21,646 nucleotides of DNA from Suillus spraguei. Taxonomy: Eukaryota > Basidiomycota > Agaricomycetes > Boletales > Suillaceae. A program made the translations under genes and the position numbers. Below are positions 1 through 9,639 of this stretch, one piece after another. The notes beneath the pieces are model-generated. The model was not told where the DNA came from, searched no databases, and saw only the letters and a list, made by a program, of their open reading frames with translations. The number at the start of each line of letters is the position of its first letter. Position 1 is the first letter of the stretch. The DNA is taken from NCBI GenBank assembly GCA_016800925.1, contig JABCPU010000911.1, forward strand, positions 1 through 21,646, given 5' to 3'.

Positions 1-1095
1 GTCAATGGCCCCTGGACAACTATCATGTTGACAAAGACCATAATGCACACCACAGGATCAGCACCTGGTAGAATATACCATATGAAATTGGACAGCCCTC
101 CAGGCAGGAATGACCATGTCTGTGTTGTCAGTGCATTAGGGGACACTTGATGCATGCCGACATCCTTGTCCCAGATATACATGACGAATCCGGCCCATCC
201 AGCGCATGCCGCAACGATCACCCAAAGAAAAATTATAACTTTCCGGATGCTAGGGTGAGCATGCCACGCCGAGGGCTGTGCCTCTGATGTTTCGATGGGC
301 CTCCATATGTGTCTAGGTCACACACAGAACGCATGCACCGGCAAGTAGCAGGAGTCAATTGCGTGTGGTGAACCAGCGCGGCGGTCAAGTCGAAAGGTGA
401 GGAGCTCCACGTCAATATTTTGACAGCCCGTATCCCTGATAGTGCGATCATCACCTGAAGAAGGAGCACAGCCCCCAAAATGAGGAAAGCTAACCCTGCA
501 AAGGCAACACCTTGCACATCTGTTTGTGGCTGTATTTCAACGTCGTAGCATACGGCGAGGGAGGCCGAGTTGTAGGATATAATGAGGAGGACAGCCGAGA
601 TACCGTTAAGCAGGGGCGCCGTTAGGGTTATACCATCCACGAGCTGCGGACAGAAGGCGCAGATTAGTGTTGAAGTGAAGCCGAGATTCTGAGGCTAGGG
701 CAGAGCGCAATGCGATGCCGTGTACGAAGCTGTGGAACTCGGTGCATAACGTGACGATTAAGTTAAGTATCAGGCCAATATCTCTCGCAGGAGTGATATC
801 TCCGTAGAGCATACATCTCAAGATTGACCGCGAATACACCAAAAGTTCCGTAATTTGCTACAATGACAATGCCTGCAACGATACACGAGCAGCTGAATAT
901 GCTTGAGCATGCCACTCCGACAAGGGCATATCTGCGACTCGTCAGGCTGCGGTCGTAGAAATCGGTTTTAGTGTCAGCAGTGATCTTCGCATCAGATATT
1001 ATCGAATCAGAGCCCTGGTGATACGAGAGTGCGTCATAGGCAAGAAGACTGGATGGATGGAAAATTTCTTCTGTCGGTTTGGAAGAGGCTGCCAT
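1..1095 (-). pseudogene. Multi-pass membrane protein, partial, with three frame changes
   Basis: The start is taken as the ATG at 1095 (MAASSKPTEE...). The frame runs to about 805, moves by one base to the frame covering about 805-615, moves again at the CCCC run near 612-615, and once more at a C run near 294-296. It then stays open to the left edge. The segments join without room for introns, because each neighbouring pair abuts at a conserved-looking stretch. Hydrophobic segments suggest at least six membrane passes: YALVGVACSSIFSCSCIVAG, LILNLIVTLCTEF, LLNGISAVLLIISY, VAFAGLAFLILGAVLLLQV, VIIFLWVIVAACAGW and VVCIMVFVNMIVV. Patterns such as NTNLRLLSAARGWYNPNG, LTWSSSPFDLTAALVHH, QPSAWHAHPSIRKV and SFLPGG resemble, from memory, an expanded mushroom family of unknown function. 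Either a young pseudogene or a gene with sequencing indels. The C-terminus lies outside the window. Confidence 0.6.
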
Positions 1096-2384
1096 GGGAG
1101 GCAGAGACAGGAAGGTCAGTCTCAAATGAAGAGACGTCGGACTAAAAATGAAAGGAGAATTCAGTCTTCGGATGTACTAGGGCAGTGCGTACCTAGAAAC
1201 GAAACAAAAGCTATGTAGGGAGTTGAAAATATGTATCGATAAATGCTAATGCTCACCTCAGCCGTTGGATTGAGAGATTCAGAATTCATTCTGGGACACC
1301 AGAATAAAAGAAAGCTGTTGGAACGGAGAACGAAAAGTGCATGTCCGAGTCACCGCTGACCGTCACCGTAGTGATGTGCCTTAGCCTGAAATTTTGGCTT
1401 GGGTCTGGCTTTAGACTTACATGATGAGCACTTCGTCGAATCCCATACCAGGCACTTCCAGAGTCTGGACCAGGCTTTCAAGATAGAAAATTGGTAGTAA
1501 ATTGTGTGTGTAAAGTAAAATACATATGTACGACGAATGCGTTCTGCGGCTGCCAATAGCTAGCGCATCATGACATACAGATTAAATATTGGTGATGAAA
1601 AAGTGGTCGTATGATGCGGTATCTAAGTAGTCACTGTCGATCACATCGCACATTGCTGTGCAATGTGTTTGTATGTATTTAGTGAACACTAATTAGGGTC
1701 TGTGGGAATTTACTGATGCACAGTCGGGTCACCGATAAGTTATAACGCTAACCTTCTGCTCGACATCAACGCTCACGTCGATTGTGTTGTGTGGACGTCC
1801 GATGGTTAGGCGATGAAAAAATCACGTTCTGGGACTGGACCCAACATTGGCCTGGTCACACTTTCTATTACGTCCACTCACTCTTCTGATGGCTTCTTCA
1901 TTGCATCCGCCTCGTTCGACCTTACCGTGAAATCATGACGAAAATAAGGGACGTAGCCTCATGCATGACTTGTATTGATTGTTATAGACCCAGGCGTAGG
2001 ATATTCCAAGGGAGACAGGAAGAATAATCAGGGGAAAAACGTACCTACCTCATAATCAGACGTAAATTAGACGTGTGGAGAATGTAAGAGCTCATAAGTA
2101 GTCGCAAACAGAACATTTTTAAACAATTTCCAGATCTTCATATTTGCTCGTGAAATATATATTGTCCCAACACAAATTAGCCTGTGTATATGGTGTTCTC
2201 GACTGTCTGAATACACTCTGCTTATCTGAAGCTGAGTTTGTTTAAATATTTCGCTAATTCCATCTTCCACTCAAATACATGTCAGACGAGAGCAGCCTCG
2301 CCATCAACTTAGAGTTGCCTTCGCATTCGAGGCATTTGGTTTCACCTTCGAAGCGACGAAACCAGGTCCTGTAGTAAGCTGTTC
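1096..2384. other. Intergenic, no gene seen
   Basis: About 1.3 kb with only short open frames on either strand (68 codons or fewer) that show no recognisable motifs and no exon-like continuation. The first ~200 bp upstream of 1095 probably hold the promoter of the minus-strand membrane gene; no clear TATA box was identified. Confidence 0.5.
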
Positions 2385-2835
2385 TTGTCTTTTGGCTCGC
2401 TTACCCGACGCTGATGATCCTCTGACCGCGTCCCGCTCTCAGCCAGTGTGTTTCTCGTTTGTTGGCTCGCTTGCCCAGGCAACCCTGATGATACTTTGGC
2501 CATGTCCCACTCTCAGGCAGTGCCTTTTCTCGTCTGGTGACTCACTTACTCAACCCTGATGATGCGCTGGTCACATCCCACTCCCAGCCAGTGCGTGTTC
2601 TCATCTATTGGCCCGCTTAATATCCAACCCTGACAGCTCTCTTGTTATGTCCCGCTCTCAGAGTATGTGTTTGGTCTGTTTGTCTGACGCTAATGATGCT
2701 CTGGCTGTGTCCTGCTCTCAGAGAGTGCCGTGTTCCAGTCTTTTGGCTCGATGTTGAATGATGCTCTAGCTGTATCCCGCTCTCAGTTGGTGCAGGTTCT
2801 CACTTTCTCGTCTTCTGGCTTGCTTGCCTGATGCT
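2385..2835. repeat. Degenerate tandem repeat, about six copies of 60-74 bp
   Basis: The anchor TCCCGCTCTCAG and its one- or two-base variants recur at about 2431, 2504, 2576, 2650, 2710 and 2775. Each is preceded by a CTGATGAT...CTCTGG-like block and followed by a TTCTCGTCT-TTGGCTCGCTTGCC-like block. Spacings are 73, 72, 74, 60 and 65 bp. Copies have diverged by substitutions and small deletions, so this is an old minisatellite rather than coding sequence. Confidence 0.75.
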
Positions 2836-3700
2836 GACGGCTTGTCACAATCTCTCGCTGTCCAACAACGAAGAAGTGCATGGTTTCAGTGCTGGTGGTG
2901 CTTGGGTGACAACCCATTCTCATACGGTGTGTAATGTCATCTGTGAAAATCTTTACTATTTTTCCGACCTTGACAACGCCAGAATGAGTCTCTCTGCCAC
3001 GGCCCAACCCAACCAAGTCACGTTTCGCCCTCACACAGTATGTGATGTTATCTTCCCAGGTGAACAGCTAAATCCAACTTTTCTCATTGCCCCGCCAGAT
3101 GGCGCGTGTTTCCATATCACGCATGTGTTATGTGGCACGCACTCGCTGTCTTCTAGAAAGTTGAAATGGGAACCATACATTGTGGTGGTGGGAACGAGGG
3201 GAGCAACGACTGGAAGTGGGGCAGATCCATAGGAGAGCATATAGTCATATGATAGCTTCGTATTCAGATGCTATCCAAGACTGAAATAAGACGTGCGGAC
3301 CCTACAAACCAGATATAATTCAGTTATCGGAATAGTAATAGCAATCCACATTCAAACTCTGCAATAGTCAGTGTTCCTACGTCCACTGTTCTATCACCTC
3401 GGGATTTGCCGATCATATACTGGTAACCTATGTGCAGGACTGATCAAATTCTCGTTTCCGCAGTGAATATCACCCTTCTCTCATGCCGACTAGTTGCCAG
3501 GTCAAATTAAATTAAGTTAGTCAGTGCTGACTGACGCATGACAACACTGAGATTCAGGAATTGAACATGCCAGGATCAAAAGCAAATCATTTCTTGCCAC
3601 ATTTTATCGAGTCGAATCCTTGCACTCGCATCGCAACTATCTTTTTCGAGGGGGACTGACGTGGTGAAGGTACTCGATATTGCCATCGTGTTCGCTATTG
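2836..3700. other. Intergenic, upstream region of the protease gene
   Basis: A 133-codon open frame (2831-3232, plus) and overlapping antisense frames exist, but they show no domain, no codon-like regularity and partly run out of the tandem repeat. The last few hundred bases presumably hold regulatory sequence for the protease starting at 3739. Confidence 0.45.
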
Positions 3701-3702
3701 GG

Positions 3703-3709
3703 TATATAA
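3703..3709 (+). promoter_or_regulatory. TATA box of the aspartic protease gene
   Basis: TATATAA lies 29 bp upstream of the ATG at 3739 in an otherwise mixed-composition stretch. If used, the 5' leader would be only a few bases long, or transcription starts slightly further upstream. Confidence 0.45.
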
Positions 3710-3738
3710 CCGAGTATGATATGACTTTCCAGTAAGTC

Positions 3739-5223
3739 ATGTTCTCCGTTGTATTCTCGTTGGCACTCCTGGCTTTCTCAGTCACGGGATTGCCCGTTGA
3801 AGTTCACAATTCCCCCATCACCCTCCCCATGACCAGGACGCTAGCATTCTCCAATGTTACCGACCTTTTGCGGCACGATGAAGCTCGCTTGGCGGCCTTT
3901 GGGGAATACAGCACGCATGGCCGACGTGATGCTGATAGTCATCCTCATCCTAGCGTTCCTTTGTCACACGCCAATTTGGGAAACACATTTTCGGGCTACA
4001 CCGTGCAGGTTGTCATTGGTGATCCCCGCACAACCTGTGAGTTCAACACTGAGAAAACATGCGGCTTCTAATATATTATCGAAGACCACTTGATTGTCGA
4101 CAGCGCTAGCGCGATCACGTGGATTGGTGCCGGCACTCCGTACCTCAGCTTCAGCGGCGAGGACACTGAAGAGCGTGTGGCGGTCAATTACCGTTATGGC
4201 TCCTTCGAAGGTATGACATACAACAATATTATAAGTTGAAAATACCTACGATTAGAATCTATAGGAACTATATCGGAAGATGACATATTTATCACTGAGG
4301 GCGTCACCGTCCGCGGGATGCGATTCGGTGTTGCTTCTACTGCGAGGGGCATCGACGCTGATGGTGTCTTTGGCATCGGACCTACATCGTCAGGCCTCGA
4401 GGCCCAAACGATGCCGAGTATCATTGACCGCCTGTTTCAGCAAGGCACCATTCGTCTGTCCATTATTGGCGTCTTTTTCCAGCCCATCACTGTAAATAAA
4501 GTCAACCATGGAGAGCTTACCTTTGGTGGAACCAACCCTAGCCTGTACTACCAAAAGGTTGAGTACAAGTAAGGCACCTCAGCTTCTGGATCAATCCAGA
4601 CTGATAGTAATGGTTTTGTTCCAGTGATATCACCACCACCCCCCCCTCATCGCTGTTTTGGGGTATCAATCAGAAGATCACCTACGGTACTACAAAAACT
4701 ATCGCTATCTTGGACTACACCGCTGGCATCGTGGACTGTGGTACTACCTTTATTTACCTTGCCGTCGGTGTGTATGCAGAGTGCAGCGAGTAATCATGGT
4801 CTCATCAGCGTTCGACAGATGCCTATGACAGGTACCGGGATGTAACCGGTGGTGTTGTGAATCCGGCGAATGGTCTTCTCCAGATTTCCCCTCAACAGTT
4901 CAACGGACTACATGACTTGAAATTCCATATTGGCCGTGTACGTCAATTCTGTCGGCTCTCACATCCCTTGTTAACCATTTGCACAGATGGCATGCAAACT
5001 CATTCCTAATGCGCAAATCTGGCCTCGTTCTCTCAATGAGAGGATTGGGGGCGGTGCCGATGAGATATATCTCGTCGTTAAAGCCCTTGAATCACTCACT
5101 GGCGCAGGGTTGGACTTTATCAATGGCTACGTATTCCTCCAGCGCTTTTACACTGCGTTCGATGGCGACAAGCGCAAAGTCGGTTTTGCCCGAAACATGT
5201 TCACTTACAGCGAATACAACTAA
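3739..5223 (+). CDS. Secreted pepsin-type aspartic protease (peptidase family A1), six exons
   Basis: Exons are 3739-4036, 4085-4210, 4265-4568, 4625-4767, 4819-4937 and 4987-5223. All five introns are GT-AG, 48-56 bp, and join in frame to give 408 residues, the usual size of mushroom A1 proteases. Residues 1-17 are a signal peptide (MFSVVFSLALLAFSVTG), followed by a propeptide with PITLPMTRTL. The first active-site loop reads IVDSASAITWIG (Asp105), the flap region VNYRYGSFEG, and the second loop AGIVDCGTTF (Asp280). GELTFGGT, NAQIWPRSLN, GLDFINGY and KVGFA are typical of the polyporopepsin group. The active-site triplets are odd: DSA instead of D-T/S-G, and DCG instead of DTG. Both Asp residues remain, so activity may be altered rather than lost. 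The 48-bp first intron uses CTAAT as branch point. The reading frame is otherwise clean, unlike several neighbours. Confidence 0.93.
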
Positions 5224-5895
5224 TATGGAATTGGCAAAGTATACGAAGCATCGTTTTGCAGACGCAAAGCAGCATACGGATTTGAAGGTTATACGGACTC
5301 TTCTTGAATAGACTATGGAGGTTACTAGCAATACAAGTGAGCGCGGGTCGTCTTGTCGAAGTGAATTGTGTGCGAGTTTGCGTCTAGTACTATAGGATAT
5401 TTCTTTTGTGCATCAATAGGCGGTATATTTATCATTGTTGTTTACCCTGTCCTGCATCCGAGTCTGCGTGCATGGTACATTACAGATGTCAAAGAGTTGG
5501 AGTTGTTGGAATAAAGGATAGAGCAGGTCAAGAGATTAGCGTCAACATCCGACTGCTCTCGACGAACCTACAAAATGTTGAGTTGCATGCAAGTCTCGGA
5601 CACGTTCTGCAGAGTAATACCAACTCAGGTTTTACAGTGAACCCGCTGACAAACACATAGCGTACTCGTACAGAAAAATTCCTACTTATATATGCCAGCC
5701 AACGCTAAAACCATGCTGCCGACGCCCAGTAATATTGCGCCATCAATCCCGAAGATTCCCAATAAGTGTTGAGCTCGTACCTCGACCCCTGATAATCCAA
5801 CACAAAATAGCTGGATAAATGACATGTATTGAACAACAGTAAGCTTTGAAACTACTTGATGTCATAATGATCAAGCACAGAAAATCTCGTGACCG
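5224..5895. other. Region downstream of the protease, no firm gene
   Basis: An 84-codon plus frame (5406-5660) has no recognisable features. On the minus strand 5825-5682 there is a 47-codon frame with a hydrophobic C-terminal run (GAILLGVGSMVLALAGIYK) ending at a TAG. It could be the last exon of a lost or captured minus-strand gene, but nothing upstream connects to it. Confidence 0.3.
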
Positions 5896-6310
5896 TCAGC
5901 CTAATAAGGTAATACCTGTTTTCTGGCCTTTTGGTGATGGCAGATGAATGCTACTATGCCATGACATCAATGACTTTACAGACACCATGAGAATCGGAGT
6001 CTCTTCTGCTCCGCCGACAATGGGACCTGCCTGCAGAACATCTCCTAAACCTATGAAGGTGATTCCTCTGAATGGTATTTGTGGGTCATTGCAGATCGTA
6101 CGGCAAAGGTCACTGACACTCTCCCATGCAGCTCTGTTGATAGTAGGAATTTCATCCAAATGATTGCTGTGGCCACTGGCATTTTGAATGAGATCTGCAT
6201 GAGGGGAGTGAGGGTGAATGGAACTGCATAAATTGTCATTGTCATCAGTTATTGGGATGCCAAATATGCGATGTGCTGTGTGTCCATGACCATATGCAGT
6301 CGCACACAGT
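5896..6310 (-). pseudogene. Pif1-like helicase fragment, probably from a Helitron
   Basis: Read on the minus strand from about 6310, one frame gives HTAHRIFGIPITDDND, which matches the TAHSRF-x-IPI segment after the Walker A region of Pif1 helicases. After a one-base loss near 6161 the next frame gives DEIPTINRAAWESVSDLCR (Walker B, usually WDE-x-P) and FIGLGDVLQAGPIV (motif III, GD-x2-Q). It then passes into VKSLMSW-like sequence and loses similarity near 5900. Walker A and all motifs after III are missing, so this is a relic. In fungi, broken Pif1 copies of this kind usually come from the RepHel protein of Helitron rolling-circle transposons; no Rep domain or Helitron terminus was found, so that origin is inferred. 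Confidence 0.7.
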
Positions 6311-7380
6311 GTGCTACCAGTTCAGCAAAGAGGCATAAAAAGGATATGGAAATATGACCATGCAACAACACACATGACACAATAAATGTGTTAGCGACCT
6401 AGCCAGGCGCTAAGGAACTTGAGTGGTGTGTCTGCGATGGGCGCTCTGTCAAGAGCGGCGGCCCGCATGTATCGGTCTCCTAGCATGGAGTGTGCTAGTT
6501 GCGTTGGTCGGAGGTGGGTGCTACACGCTGTCTCATGACCTACATCACAGAGACGAGGTTCTTGACGACGATCAAAGACGTAGAAGCGATGAGCTTCTAT
6601 GAAGTTCGAATATAGACAATAAGCTTATGAAAAGCTTATTAAAAGGAAGTTCAGGGTCAAAGATCAAGTAGATTCAAGTTAAAGAAGTACAAAGGCTATC
6701 TGCATGTATTTATACGTAAGATTGAAGTGGAGCGTGAATGCGTAAGTACCACTGAATTAAGTATGAAGTTAGATAGCCAATAAGAGGACGCATGCTTGTG
6801 AACAAGTCAGAGGCGTATGAACCAATGAATGCATGCATGTGCGAAATGGAGTCATAAGTGCAGAGCTGAAGGTATAAAAGGTACGAGCCAATGAGGCAAT
6901 GCACGAGTCAAGAAAGGTAAACGATAAAAGGATAAAGCATAAGACGATACCAAGATGTCCTTGAGGGCTGACCGGGGATTCCCGTGAACCAAGAGGATGC
7001 GCGTGTTGAAGCGCAAGGTGATGCGACAAGCGCAGAGGAGGTGCTTGAAGCATGCGAAGTGAGAGAGGTGCGTATAGGCGCAAATGAGATGGAAGGCGCG
7101 TGAAGAGGGCGTGTTCAGCGATGATGGAGGAGATGGGCATAGGTGAGATAAGGAGCGACGACAGCAAGCCAGACGAGGTAGCGGAGGACGAGGATGGAGG
7201 CCTCGTCGGGACGAGAGTAGACGGTGACGCATAGGAGGAAAAATGATAGTAGGGGCGCAAGAAGGTGTTCTTGTAACAAAATGAAAAGAGCCGCAAAAGA
7301 GACAGAACCCAATAGTATATGACATCATAGACAATATGCTGGCAGTTATTCATGCTTAAATATGCACTTTGGTCACCCCA
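6311..7380. other. Non-coding, purine-rich, transposon-like stretch
   Basis: No protein was recognised. The plus strand is strongly purine-rich, especially about 6990-7250 (runs such as GAGGAGATGGG and GCGGAGGACGAGGATGGAGG). This produces long but Ser/Leu/Pro-rich antisense frames (up to 218 codons) without any domain. The segment from TGTTAGCGACC at about 6390 has the look of an LTR edge, but no second copy is present to prove it. Confidence 0.35.
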
Positions 7381-7388
7381 TTTTAGAC

Positions 7389-7434
7389 ACCTCTTAGGTT
7401 GATTGTCACCTACAGAGGTTTTCACCTAAGAGGT
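7389..7434. repeat. Inverted repeat, 11-bp perfect arms
   Basis: ACCTCTTAGGT at 7389-7399 is repeated in reverse complement as ACCTAAGAGGT at 7424-7434 with a 24-bp loop that itself contains TCACCTACAGAGGT. It may be the edge of a small non-autonomous element. Confidence 0.6.
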
Positions 7435-7461
7435 ACTTTTCTGCTGGTCTGCCCGAGTGTT

Positions 7462-7540
7462 CTGTGGTCTTTCCCTGAAATTTGTAATATACTTGGAATG
7501 GTCTATAGACCATTTTAGAAATTTGATGGGAAAGACCACA
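7462..7540. repeat. Nested hairpin with a 16-bp perfect palindrome at its centre
   Basis: TGTGGTCTTTCCC (7462-7474) pairs exactly with GGGAAAGACCACA (7528-7540). Between them ATGGTCTATAGACCAT (7498-7513) is a perfect palindrome, and AAATTT-type blocks also pair. Further half copies of the outer arm (GGGAAGACCACAGG, GGGAAGACC) follow at about 7549-7577. No ORF is present; this resembles a foldback or MITE-like sequence. Confidence 0.6.
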
Positions 7541-8221
7541 ACTGCAGTGGGAAGACCACAGGTATATAGGGAAGACCTACATCTACTGTAGAGATATGGA
7601 CTGTCACAACCCACAAATGAATTAACGCAAGGGCAGAGACTAGGACTCAAACTAAGGTTATCACAAGAGAAGAGAGAGGAGCAAGGATGTCTTGGATTGC
7701 TACTATGTAGATACAAGAGGTTTGAACTAAAGAACTACTACAGCGAAACTAGCTAACTATATACACATATTGAAACTGAGATGTAAACTGAGTTTGAAAC
7801 TACTAGCCAATCATAAAATAGAAATGAGAATCGTACGAGGTGATAATTGTGATATTGTTATGACATCATATTCTAGAAGGTTCTAAGATCATGTGATACT
7901 ATCTTATCTTATCTTATCCGATAGCATCATAAAAGATCTCTTCATCTTCATCAGGAAGTTCAGTTATAGAAGCGGATGTGGAGATTTCGATATGGTTTGG
8001 GTTTGTCTTAGCGCTGGGTTTAGACACTTTAGGGAAATTGAGAAAAGAGTAATGATTTGTATTTGGAATTCATGACATGGACTTAGGTTTGACCCTATTT
8101 GGGTGTGACCAAATGAATGTTAGGTTCGAAGGTTTGCAGGGGGGGTGTGACCTGTGACATGCTACACTTAGGTTTGGTGACAACCAATGTTCAAGTTGGG
8201 TAGACACATTGCCTTGTACAC
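7541..8221. other. Non-coding stretch with LTR-like motifs
   Basis: No gene was recognised. TGTCACAACCC at about 7600 and a seven-G run followed by TGTGACC at about 8137 look like retrotransposon termini, but no matching second copy is present. A short ATCTT repeat lies near 7900. Confidence 0.3.
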
Positions 8222-8686
8222 ATGCAGCTGCCAAGTGTGGCGATCCTCATGACCCGTGGCTGGAGATGCACCTTCGTCTCTAATTTTACTTCTGTCTGGC
8301 AACAGAATGTCTTCTGTCTATGTTATTGCAAGGTCTTTTCAGTGTGGATCCTCCAATTTTTTCAGTCGTTTTTTCAGTGCAAGGCTGGCACAGCATTCAA
8401 CCTCTCTTTTGAGAGCCTCACCAGTCGCAAAGCACTTCATGCACTGCATGATGTGCAGAAAAACAACACCATGACTTGGGAGCATATCAAAACAGCTCAA
8501 TATAAGACTCCCAAGGCTGACGAAGAAGTAGAGCCACCTTTCCCACATGCCGCAGATGTCGAGCTTGATCCTAGTGATGTTTCTGTGGATACTGTTCTGC
8601 AACACATTGCATTGGGTGAATCATCTGTCCCTCATGGCTATAGCGCTGATGAATTGGGCAATTTGCTGGTAGACAACGAGTGTTAA
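8222..8686 (+). pseudogene. Unrecognised reading frame truncated by retroelement insertion
   Basis: The frame is open for 154 codons, but only the last ~100 look protein-like: FNLSFESLTSRKALHALHD, MTWEHIKTAQYKTP, EEVEPPFPHAADVELDPSDV, and SVPHGYSADELGNLLVDNE. It ends exactly where the LTR starts at 8681, so the final Cys and stop codon (TGT TAA) are supplied by the LTR itself. The original C-terminus is lost, and no continuation is visible after the element at 15208. The first ~50 codons are rich in Cys and Phe and are probably not coding. No family was recognised; a transposon-derived protein is possible from context. Confidence 0.4.
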
Positions 8687-9445
8687 GACTGTACTCAAGG
8701 GTAGAGAGATCCGAAGGGCTTTGGCCTCAGTTCGTACACTGTGCCCCTTTCTCGAGTAATGCCCTTATTTCAGGGAGGAGTTATTCGTCCGAAGACCCGG
8801 AAGGGGTTGCGCGACGGATCCGGGTGTCCGAAGGTGTCGGATATAACACGCCGAAGGTAATTCGGAACGTAAGGAGAGGACAGAGATTAAGGCTAGTTTC
8901 GGAACGAGTTCCTAACTAGAAACTAACGGAGATGGACTATCCGAAGATAGAGTCGGAGGTATAGACTATAGGAGTCAATCCTAAGTCTCGGAAGGTGACT
9001 TAAAGCGGAGAGTGGCTTAAGTCCGGAGGAGGCAGAATGAGTAGAATCTAAGATGATATTCGAACTAAGGTTCTACGGAGATCTACAAGTGGTTTATATA
9101 CAGTAAGTTCTAAGACGGATAATTAGCAAGTCCGGGACCGAGGGCTATGTACGAAGTGTAACGGAAGTCTATTAGTTATTGCACAGCGGATCAGTAAGCA
9201 TGAATCGGAAATGAACACAGGTAACGGATCAGTAACACAGGACGGAAATATAAACAGCCGGAGTACCGGTAGTAGGAGAAATGACGAAAGGAGATAGACG
9301 CAGATGTTCAACAGGGAGTTAAGGTGCGAGAAGTGAGTACATTCGGAGGGTGGTCCGGACAGGATCTGTGGACCGGACGGATATGGAAACGATCGGATCT
9401 GGACGGATATGATCGGATCTGAGATTAGAAGTATGGTATATGACA
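8681..9445 (-). repeat. LTR (left copy, minus orientation), 765 bp
   Basis: In element orientation it starts TGTCATATACC directly after the polypurine tract and ends CAGTCTTAACA, so it has the usual TG...CA ends. A TATA box (TATATAAA on the minus strand) lies at 9093-9100, with the U3 part on its 9445 side. The right copy is 768 bp. The U3 start contains CGGAT-rich direct repeats. Confidence 0.88.
9375..9420. promoter_or_regulatory. CGGAT direct repeats in LTR U3 (left)
   Basis: GGACGGATATG...GATCGGATCT occurs twice in a row, at 9375-9400 and 9401-9420. The second unit lacks a short GAAAC-type insert. Each unit has two CGGAT blocks. CGG triplets are the half-sites of Zn(2)Cys(6) proteins, and the element encodes such a protein, so these are candidate binding sites; this is inference. 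The same array is at 14465-14510 in the right LTR. Confidence 0.4.
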
Positions 9446-9459
9446 GTATCCCCCCCTTA
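9446..9459 (-). other. Polypurine tract (left copy)
   Basis: On the minus strand AAGGGGGGGATAC sits immediately before the TG of the LTR, the position and composition expected for the primer of plus-strand DNA synthesis in LTR retrotransposons. Confidence 0.8.
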
Positions 9460-9569
9460 GGGCCGAACCCCTGAGGCACAAGAAGCGTGATCCGGATCGG
9501 ACAAGATTAATGCGAGACGATGGGGAAGTTTGATGGTTGTAGTGCTGAGTCTGTAATCCAACAGATATA

Positions 9570-9586
9570 CGGACGTCAGACGTCCG
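9570..9586. promoter_or_regulatory. Perfect 17-bp dyad CGG-N11-CCG (left)
   Basis: CGGACGTCAGACGTCCG is a perfect inverted repeat around one central base, 53 bp upstream of the ATG (9640) of the antisense gene. CGG-N11-CCG is the format of Gal4-type Zn(2)Cys(6) binding sites. The sequence is conserved in the other arm at 14298-14314. A pyrimidine-rich stretch follows up to the ATG. Self-regulation by the encoded cluster protein is a hypothesis. Confidence 0.55.
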
Positions 9587-9639
9587 AAATGATTCCTACC
9601 CCCACTTCATATCCTTGTTAACAAAGCTTGTCTCCTAAC

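Noticed and set aside
1350..1556. Minus-strand 68-codon frame upstream of the membrane gene
   Set aside because: Short, no motif, and no splice connection to a neighbour.
2831..3232. Plus-strand open frame of 133 codons
   Set aside because: It begins inside the tandem repeat, has no recognisable features or flanking exons, and overlaps equally open antisense frames.
6769..7425. Minus-strand open frame of 218 codons
   Set aside because: It is low-complexity Ser/Leu/Pro sequence produced by the purine-rich plus strand; no motif, and overlapping frames are equally long.
8130..8150. Seven-G run followed by TGTGACC as the polypurine tract and LTR start of another element
   Set aside because: No integrase upstream and no second LTR copy in the window.
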